Made by a program: the position numbers and the translations under genes. Below, piece after piece: positions 27,194-32,618 of a stretch of DNA of 32,618 nucleotides (positions are counted from its first letter, which is position 1; every line of letters begins with the position of its first letter). The DNA is from an uncultured Saprospiraceae bacterium. Lineage in GTDB: Bacteria; Bacteroidota; Bacteroidia; Chitinophagales; Saprospiraceae. The stretch is taken from the NCBI GenBank assembly GCA_937923345.1, contig CAKZVJ010000233.1:1-32618 (forward strand). Reading direction: 5' to 3'. A model generated the notes under the pieces. The model was not told the origin of the DNA, did not search any database, and was given only the letters and a program-made list of their open reading frames with translations.

Positions 27194-28075
27194 TTCAATG
27201 TAATTAGAAAGATTCTTTGGATAGTAAAGCTTCCACTCTTTTGAGTATTCCATTTCTTTCATGTTATAAGTTAAATAAAAATCATACTTAAAATCAAAAC
27301 GCTTTAGTAAATCAATTTGACTATCTCTGTAAACATTTGATTTTTCTAGATAAAACCCAATAGCCTGATGATACGGATAAGTGTAATCAATTTTTTTTAG
27401 AAGTGCTGTTAACTTGTTGATAGATACGGTCTCAGCAGCACGCACAAAAGCTTCAAGGACTTCAGTAATCCCACCATTATAAAGAGGTCGTACTGTTGCA
27501 TCAATGAGGGCCCGCTCTACACTCGTTATTAAAACTCCATCGGTTCTTTTAATTATTCCAACATTATTTGTGTGTTTGGACTCTAAAAGACAGATAGTTT
27601 GCTTCTCGTTTAAATTTGCAATATTTTGGCTAATCCGCTGAGGTTTACTAAAAGCATTATCTATGCTTTTTTGTGTTAGTTTCCCTTTTTTATAGATTGT
27701 GGAACGCTCAGCCGTCACATAGATAGTCTTTGATATTTGATTAGTAAGATTGTGTGCAAACAATGCTGTATAGTGGCTAAGATAAGCTGAGGTTCTCAGA
27801 GAAAGAGCTATTTCACTAGGAGTAACATTACCCCAAACCATTCGACGTATGACACGGTTTGGGAACTCCAATTTTACAAGGTTGAATTTTTCTGTTTTTT
27901 CGACTAATGCATCTTTGAAATTGTGAACATTCCATGACTTTGGAAGTCTCCAAAATGAAGAGTTTTGAAAAAAAATCTTTTCTAGATCGTCAAGGGTGTA
28001 AAATTTCTTTTTTGAGCTGTCAAATTTTTTTTCTATATCTTTCTGAGCGATTGTAAAAGCGGATATTCTTGGCAT
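27185..28075 (-). CDS. AbiEi-like antitoxin / transcriptional regulator
   Basis: A 296-residue protein of the AbiEi type. The N-terminal part (about 1-90) looks like the winged HTH (YTLDDLEKIFFQNSSFWRLP...), and SLRTSAYLSHYTALFAHNLTNQISKTIYVT followed by VLITSVERALIDATVRPLYNGG is the usual antitoxin core. AbiEi proteins bind inverted repeats in their own promoter and restrain the AbiEii toxin. I start at ATG 28075 (MPRISAFTIAQKD): the longer frame to 28126 would run coding sequence over a perfect palindrome. It is tail to tail with the toxin gene, unlike the usual antitoxin-toxin operon. The C-terminal 80 residues may be a separate dimer or toxin-binding part. Confidence 0.85.
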   Translation of the reverse strand: MPRISAFTIAQKDIEKKFDSSKKKFYTLDDLEKIFFQNSSFWRLPKSWNVHNFKDALVEKTEKFNLVKLEFPNRVIRRMVWGNVTPSEIALSLRTSAYLSHYTALFAHNLTNQISKTIYVTAERSTIYKKGKLTQKSIDNAFSKPQRISQNIANLNEKQTICLLESKHTNNVGIIKRTDGVLITSVERALIDATVRPLYNGGITEVLEAFVRAAETVSINKLTALLKKIDYTYPYHQAIGFYLEKSNVYRDSQIDLLKRFDFKYDFYLTYNMKEMEYSKEWKLYYPKNLSNYIELR

Positions 28076-28098
28076 TTTGTTTTTAATTAACCCAGGAC

Positions 28099-28120
28099 AT
28101 AGTTGCATATATGCAACTAT
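28099..28120. promoter_or_regulatory. 22-bp perfect palindrome, candidate antitoxin operator
   Basis: The arms meet at the centre without a gap: ATAGTTGCATA (28099-28109) and its complement (28110-28120). It lies just downstream of the -7 site for the antitoxin gene, over the expected transcription start. Its core GTTGCATATATGCAAC is nearly that of the 44-bp palindrome at 28317. Confidence 0.7.
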
Positions 28121-28122
28121 AT

Positions 28123-28153
28123 CCAAGGTACTAATAATAATTTAGAAATGCAA
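28123..28153 (-). promoter_or_regulatory. Candidate promoter of the AbiEi-like gene
   Basis: On the minus strand TTG (28153-28151), a 20-nt spacer and TACCTTGG (28130-28123), one base from TAnnTTTG. The perfect palindrome at 28099-28120 begins two bases further on. Confidence 0.5.
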
Positions 28154-28211
28154 GTATTAACTTAATTTAGTTGTTTTTACCTATTAAAAGCTCTTTTTAC
28201 TATGGATAGTA

Positions 28212-28264
28212 TTGTTTTTTAATTTTATTCTTTGTATCTTTGTTAGGATATATCCTAACAAAGA
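28212..28264 (+). promoter_or_regulatory. Divergent promoter with a 28-bp perfect palindrome
   Basis: TTG (28212-28214), a 20-nt spacer and TATCTTTG (28235-28242), an exact TAnnTTTG match. A 28-bp perfect palindrome (28237-28264; half-site TCTTTGTTAGGATA) covers the -7 end and the expected start of transcription. No known gene lies downstream on this strand before 28889; see the short frame at 28265. Confidence 0.6.
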
Positions 28265-28369
28265 ATGATTAACGTTTTGTGTTCTAGAGTGTTTTGCTAT
28301 GCTTTCAAGAACCGTCATACTTATCCCACTGTTGTATATATACAACAGTGGGATAAGTATATTATCTGA
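28265..28369 (+). CDS. Short 34-codon frame after the palindrome promoter
   Basis: An ATG directly after the 28-bp palindrome opens MINVLCSRVFCYAFKN and ends at TGA 28367-28369. It reads through the 44-bp palindrome, which encodes TYPTVVYIQQWDKY. No family is recognised. Its position relative to a good promoter is the only argument for it. It may be a leader peptide, the broken start of a lost gene, or chance. Confidence 0.25.
   Translation: MINVLCSRVFCYAFKNRHTYPTVVYIQQWDKYII
28317..28360. repeat. 44-bp perfect palindrome
   Basis: Every base pairs with its partner across the centre at 28338/28339; the left arm starts ATACTTATCCCACTGTTG and the centre is TATATATA. The core GTTGTATATATACAAC differs from that of the 28099-28120 palindrome at one base pair. 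There is no T run on either side. It could be an operator or a cruciform or an RNA hairpin with no loop of its own. Confidence 0.9.
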
Positions 28370-28625
28370 AATTTCAGTTCTTTTTTTATTTAAAATAACT
28401 ATTCAACCTGCACTCACTCTCCTAACTTTTTATTTACCTAAATAAGTTAAGGTATGAAATAGAACAATGGCGAAAAGCCTATCCTTTATTTTTTAGGTGT
28501 AGTTCTAGGAATATCTTCTCGGTGCCAGGTTGTTTACTTAATATTCTGATATAGAGCCAGTTGAATTATGAATCAAAGTTTACTTTGCTCGAAGACACCT
28601 TGCCAAAAATATCTTCTAAAAGGTT

Positions 28626-28666
28626 ATACACCCAGTATACTTGTACACGTGGTGGTGTATTTTTTT
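28626..28666 (+). terminator. Terminator-like hairpin without an assigned gene
   Basis: ATACACC (28626-28632) pairs with GGTGTAT (28654-28660) and seven T residues follow (28660-28666). It would end a transcript from the promoter at 28212-28242, giving an RNA of about 400 nt. The rest of 28370-28888 shows no convincing gene or promoter. Confidence 0.5.
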
Positions 28667-28888
28667 CGCCGTTCAATTTTGCCTCTACAAAAACTATATC
28701 TACTAAGAGAAATTCTTTTTGTCCAGGGGGTATCAACTATTTTACCTCTCTATATATTTGTTCTATTACACGATATGGTCTGGTTTCAATAGCAATTAAA
28801 GATTTTTGCTTAACAATTCCACTATAAAACAATTCAACAATAAGTTATATCTTTAAAATTCGTTATACACTTATATTATAACAGCATT

Positions 28889-31531
28889 ATGGATACGAAT
28901 AATCAAGATAATACGCTAAGCGCCAAGGAGATAAGAGCTAAGAATAAGCCGACCTATAAACGTATAATAGGCGTTTTGTGGGCACTTGTCGCACTGGGGG
29001 TGATAGGGATGATAGTGCTATTCTACTTTGTATCCAAGAGTAATCTACCTTCCTTCGAAGAACTAGAGAATCCGAAGTATGACTATGCTACGCAAGTATT
29101 TGCAGAGGATGCCACGGTCTTGGGCAAGTATTATATCGAGAATCGAGTACCAGTAGGTTATGACGAACTAAGTCCAAATCTGATCAAGGCCTTAATTGCT
29201 ACAGAAGATGAGCGTTATTACGACCACAGTGGGATTGATTTTGAGGCCTTGGCAAGAGCGGTTACCAAGCGTGTGTTTTTAGGGAATACTTCTGCTGGGG
29301 GAGCAAGTACGATTAGTCAACAACTAGCCAAATTGCTTTTTACTGAGAACCCAGGAAATGGATTTGAGCGAGTAAAGCAAAAAATGCAAGAATGGGTGAT
29401 CGCTACCAGACTAGAAAGAAAGTATACCAAAGAGGAGATCATGGCGATGTACCTCAATAAATTTAACTTTATCAACGGGGCCTATGGAATCAAGGCAGCT
29501 TCAGAAATATATTTTGGTAAGCACCCCTCAGAATTGGCGATGGAGGAAGCAGCGATGCTAGTCGGCATGCTCAAAAATCCATCTCGCTACAATCCCAAAA
29601 GATTTCAGGAGAATACTAAAAAAAGAAGAGAAGTCGTACTCAAGCAAATGCAACGCAATGGGTATATAGACCAAGTAGCCTATGACAGCCTTCGTGTCAA
29701 GGCCATGGACATGACCAAGTTTAACCGTAAGACCCACGCCGATGGTTTGGCGCCGTACTTCAGAATGGAGCTCCGAAAAGAATTGAAGCGAATCTTAGAA
29801 AATGAAACGGAGCGTAAGCCCAATGGCAAACCCTTTGATATCTATCGGGATGGTTTGAAAATATACACCACCATTGACCCGAAGATTCAAGCGCATGCAG
29901 AGTCAAGTATGTTGGAGCACATGAAAGAACTCCAAACTACTTTCAATGCCAGATGGAAAAATGAAGATCCTTGGACCTACAGAGAAGAGCCCAACGAAGA
30001 GCTCAACGAGCCTGGCACGAGCGATGAAGAGATGGCAGCCCGCGCCTATCGTTTAGATTACTTGATTTTTGATTCTGATCGCGCAAAAAATATTAGAGAG
30101 AATACCCTATCGGAAGCCATTAAAGGATTTGAAGAGGAGTTGGATGGTTTTACCTTAAGAGATGTAGATATCAGACGGATGCTCGAAGAAAAGGAGGCAA
30201 AAGGCTATTTGCGAAAGCTACGTCAGCAAAAGATGATCGGAGAGAAGCTAGAAGTGAAGTACAAGAAGTTCATGAAAAGCGACAGCTGGGTAGAACTTCA
30301 AGACCTGTGGAATAAATACAAAAAGGATGTACAAAACTCATTTGAGAATAAGACGGAGATGAAAGTCTTCACTTACGACAATGAGGCTTTAGAAAAGGAT
30401 ACGACCATGACGCCTTTGGATTCCCTTAAGTACCACAGAAATTTTCTGCAGACGGGTATGTTAGCGGTGGATCCGATCTCTGGATATATCAAGGCTTGGG
30501 TTGGTGGGATCAATCACAAGTACTTTCAGTACGATCACGTGACTTCGGATCGACAGACGGGTTCTACCTTTAAGCCTTTTGTATATGCTACGGCTATTCA
30601 GCAGCAGGGCTTTTCTCCTTGCTATGAGGTAGATGATATTGCCTATACGATTCATACTGGGGAAGCCAACTTTGGATTGCTGCAAGACTGGTCTCCTCAG
30701 AACGCGGGAAAAGAATTTAGTGGAGATCGGTTCTCATTGTTTAAAGGGCTGATGTGGTCGAAGAATACTGTATCGGTATATTTGATGAAGCAGTTAGGCG
30801 ATGTCGCTCCAGTACGGGAGTTGGTATCTAATCTAGGTATCAATATCAAGAAGGTACCACCAGTGCCGTCGATTTGTCTAGGAGCAGCGGATCTGTCGGT
30901 ATATGATATGACCGGTGCGTATACTGCATTTGCCAATAATGGGATTTATAACAAACCTGTATTTATCAAGCGTATCGAAGACAAGTATGGAAAGATAATC
31001 TATGAGGGAATCCGTGAGGATAGACCTGCGCTTGACCCTAGAACCAATTATGTAATGATAGAGATGCTTCGGTCTGTGATGCGCCAAGGCTTAAGAGGTT
31101 TTGGAGGCATTAAATCTGATATGGGTGGAAAGACTGGAACCACGAATGACTATGTAGATGGCTGGTTTATGGGCTTGACACCGAACCTTGTAGTTGGTAC
31201 TTGGGTAGGTGGTGAAGAACGATGGATTCGCTTCCGTTCTCTTACCTACGGTATTGGAGCCAAGATGGCTAGACCCATGTTTGCCAAGTTTATACGAAAA
31301 ATGGAAAATGATAAAGAAGTTGATTTTGATGTCAATAAGAAGTTCATCATGCCAGAGGGCGATCTAGGGATAGAGCTAGACTGTGAGGTGTACAAAAGAC
31401 AAAGAGGGGACATCGTCAGCGGCTCCCTAGAAAACGGAGAAGGCTTTGGAGGAGATGGCATTGATAATGCTGCTCCTGTAGATTCTGTACAACTGTCTAT
31501 AGAGGAGGAAGAGTTTGGGGAAGATTTTTAA
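28889..31531 (+). CDS. Penicillin-binding protein 1A-type (class A PBP)
   Basis: A bifunctional peptidoglycan synthase anchored by one N-terminal membrane helix (about residues 26-48). The GT51 glycosyltransferase domain has the catalytic Glu in ATEDERYYDHSGID (E106), GASTISQQLAK, and the RKYTKEEI.AMYLN segment. The transpeptidase domain has GSTFKPF (S559 nucleophile, K562), SKNTVS (SxN) and GGKTGTTNDY (K748-T749-G750). At 880 residues it is slightly long; a helical insert rich in charged residues lies between the two domains (about 370-510). The ATG at 28889 is clear. A terminator shared with the convergent gene follows. Confidence 0.96.
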   Translation: MDTNNQDNTLSAKEIRAKNKPTYKRIIGVLWALVALGVIGMIVLFYFVSKSNLPSFEELENPKYDYATQVFAEDATVLGKYYIENRVPVGYDELSPNLIKALIATEDERYYDHSGIDFEALARAVTKRVFLGNTSAGGASTISQQLAKLLFTENPGNGFERVKQKMQEWVIATRLERKYTKEEIMAMYLNKFNFINGAYGIKAASEIYFGKHPSELAMEEAAMLVGMLKNPSRYNPKRFQENTKKRREVVLKQMQRNGYIDQVAYDSLRVKAMDMTKFNRKTHADGLAPYFRMELRKELKRILENETERKPNGKPFDIYRDGLKIYTTIDPKIQAHAESSMLEHMKELQTTFNARWKNEDPWTYREEPNEELNEPGTSDEEMAARAYRLDYLIFDSDRAKNIRENTLSEAIKGFEEELDGFTLRDVDIRRMLEEKEAKGYLRKLRQQKMIGEKLEVKYKKFMKSDSWVELQDLWNKYKKDVQNSFENKTEMKVFTYDNEALEKDTTMTPLDSLKYHRNFLQTGMLAVDPISGYIKAWVGGINHKYFQYDHVTSDRQTGSTFKPFVYATAIQQQGFSPCYEVDDIAYTIHTGEANFGLLQDWSPQNAGKEFSGDRFSLFKGLMWSKNTVSVYLMKQLGDVAPVRELVSNLGINIKKVPPVPSICLGAADLSVYDMTGAYTAFANNGIYNKPVFIKRIEDKYGKIIYEGIREDRPALDPRTNYVMIEMLRSVMRQGLRGFGGIKSDMGGKTGTTNDYVDGWFMGLTPNLVVGTWVGGEERWIRFRSLTYGIGAKMARPMFAKFIRKMENDKEVDFDVNKKFIMPEGDLGIELDCEVYKRQRGDIVSGSLENGEGFGGDGIDNAAPVDSVQLSIEEEEFGEDF

Positions 31532-31600
31532 AAGTTAAAAACTACCCTTTGTTTACTTTTGCTCCTTTGATTCCTTTGTGATTCCCCGAAAGAAAGCAAA

Positions 31601-31638
31601 AAAAAGCCCAAAGTAAAATCAATTACTTCGGGCTTTTT
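31601..31638. terminator. Bidirectional terminator
   Basis: AAAAAGCCC-A-AAGTAA (31601-31616) and TTACTT-C-GGGCTTTTT (31623-31638) form a stem with a T run on each strand. On the minus strand the A/C position becomes a U-G pair and eight T residues follow, so it fits the dsbD side best. Confidence 0.9.
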
Positions 31639-31659
31639 ATTTATGTTTTTCTGGAAGAT

Positions 31660-32618
31660 TTATTTGCTTCCGATACGAGTATCTTTATTTTTGAAAGCGT
31701 TCAATCCACATTCTAGGAAATCAGCATATTCTTGAGCACCCTCATGATAGCCTCTAGGCTTGGCTAATACCTTTTCATCAGGACTCATCATAACATATAG
31801 TGGTTGAGAATTTTGCTCAAAGTTGACAATCTGAAAATCAGCCCACTTACTTCCAACAGTTCTAAGCTTTTCGTTTGTTGCTTTAGATACTAAGGGCGTG
31901 TCCAGCTTCTTTCTATCATCTACATATAAGGAGATCAAAATAAAATCTTCATCGATTCTTGACCACACATCATCTACTATCCAAATGTGCTCTTCTGTCT
32001 TACGGCAGTTTACACAACCAAATCCTGTAAAATCTAAAAGAACAGGTTTGTTGATTTCATTGGCATAAGCCATTCCTTCATAGTAATCTTTAAAACAGTC
32101 AAGATTATTAGCACATTTAGTGAATGAAGGGTACTTGCTTTTGATATTTGCATCTACAGTGGTTTCTGCTGTCTTAGACAAAAAGTAGTTGTAGTTGCCC
32201 GGAGGCGCTAAACCACTCATTAGACTCAAAGCATTATAAGAATGTGTCTTGTCGTTTATCATAAAGCCTGTCGCTAGATAAAAAGTTAAGCCTGCAAACA
32301 AAGCGGCAAAACCCATCCTTGGAATACTCAATTTTTTCAATGGACTATCATGAGGAAACTTGATGAATCCTAGTAGGTATAAAGTAGTCCCTAAGAAACA
32401 AAGTATCCATAGGCCTAGGAATAATTCATATTTCAAAATACCCCATCCCATCGTCATATCCGCTACAGATAGAAACTTGAGGGCTAAGGCCAATTCTAAA
32501 AATCCTAATACGACTTTCACAGAATTCATCCAGCTTCCTGAGCTAGGTAATGAATTTAACATCGCTGGAAAAGCGGCAAATAAACCAAATGGTAGCGCCA
32601 ATGCAGAAGAGAAGCCTA
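31660..32618 (-). CDS. dsbD: DsbD-like protein-disulfide reductase, C-terminal part (cut by window edge)
   Basis: The frame stays open to the right edge: before the TTG at 32601 it continues ...GFSSALALPFGLFAAFPAML, the conserved last part of the DsbD membrane domain, so this is a partial gene missing its start. Membrane helices are visible (about SVKVVLGFLELALALKFLS, ELFLGLWILCFLGTTLYLLG, MGFAALFAGLTFYLATGF). The periplasmic C-terminal thioredoxin domain has GFGCVNCRKTE with the CxxC pair. DsbD passes electrons from cytosolic thioredoxin to periplasmic proteins, which could include TlpA-like proteins such as the one at 9963. The C-terminus and the terminator beyond it are intact. Confidence 0.92.
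   Translation of the reverse strand, partial: GFSSALALPFGLFAAFPAMLNSLPSSGSWMNSVKVVLGFLELALALKFLSVADMTMGWGILKYELFLGLWILCFLGTTLYLLGFIKFPHDSPLKKLSIPRMGFAALFAGLTFYLATGFMINDKTHSYNALSLMSGLAPPGNYNYFLSKTAETTVDANIKSKYPSFTKCANNLDCFKDYYEGMAYANEINKPVLLDFTGFGCVNCRKTEEHIWIVDDVWSRIDEDFILISLYVDDRKKLDTPLVSKATNEKLRTVGSKWADFQIVNFEQNSQPLYVMMSPDEKVLAKPRGYHEGAQEYADFLECGLNAFKNKDTRIGSK

Noticed and set aside
28076-28126. Longer start of the AbiEi-like gene at 28126
   Set aside because: It would place the first codons across a perfect palindrome that fits an operator better, and the N-terminus from 28075 is a more natural start.
28561-28827. Two overlapping frames of 88 and 74 codons before the PBP gene
   Set aside because: They overlap in different frames, have no recognisable features, and the terminator-like hairpin at 28626-28666 runs through them.

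Overview
The window reads as a chromosomal segment of a Bacteroidota bacterium, possibly of the Saprospiria type. The evidence is the set of protein families: an OmpP1/FadL-like porin, a TlpA-like thioredoxin with an N-terminal domain, a PKD lipoprotein, a large Asp-box (BNR) secreted protein, a long-form aromatic amino acid hydroxylase and a type 3 ProRS. In addition, several promoters look like the Bacteroidota form (TTTG, about 19-20 nt, TAnnTTTG), and Shine-Dalgarno sites are generally missing. The genus cannot be named from this sequence alone.

Layout. 1-504 is non-coding and holds a structured repeat (copy A). 505-2462 (-) is proS followed by yqeY. 2737-6919 (+) holds three exported proteins: a Ser/Arg-rich one, an OmpP1/FadL-like porin and an unknown. 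6987-13383 (+) is a housekeeping run: trmB-ligA, a TlpA-like protein overlapping a VanX-type dipeptidase lipoprotein, and hemA. 13384-16699 is an AT-rich accessory block with a REP-like hairpin pair, then a PKD lipoprotein whose start is put out of frame by an 11-C tract, then a beta-barrel protein. 16840-19407 is a divergent rtcB / WYL-regulator pair with a strong palindrome at the regulator promoter. 19544-22302 (-) holds an MscS channel and an aromatic amino acid hydroxylase. 22303-22844 holds structured repeat copy B and a low-complexity tandem array. 22845-26009 is a large secreted Asp-box protein. 26309-28075 is an AbiE-like pair (nucleotidyltransferase toxin and AbiEi-like antitoxin) placed tail to tail with a 9-bp overlap. 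28076-28888 is non-coding or nearly so and contains three perfect palindromes of 22, 28 and 44 bp, two candidate divergent promoters and a terminator-like hairpin. The window ends with a class A penicillin-binding protein (+) and the C-terminal part of a DsbD-like protein (-).

Most interesting points. (1) Deleting one C from the poly-C run at 13980-13990 joins an upstream ATG to the lipoprotein frame and creates a good lipoprotein signal, so surface expression of this protein and perhaps of the following barrel may be phase variable. (2) Copies A and B (about 22 kb apart) can fold into the same three helices with six compensatory base-pair changes at aligned positions. This indicates a selected RNA, possibly related to group II intron domain I. 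(3) The AbiE-like genes converge instead of forming the usual antitoxin-toxin operon, and the region beyond the antitoxin carries nested palindromes over two promoters plus a possible unannotated short transcript. (4) The WYL regulator is likely to control the divergent, atypical rtcB through a 25-bp palindrome.
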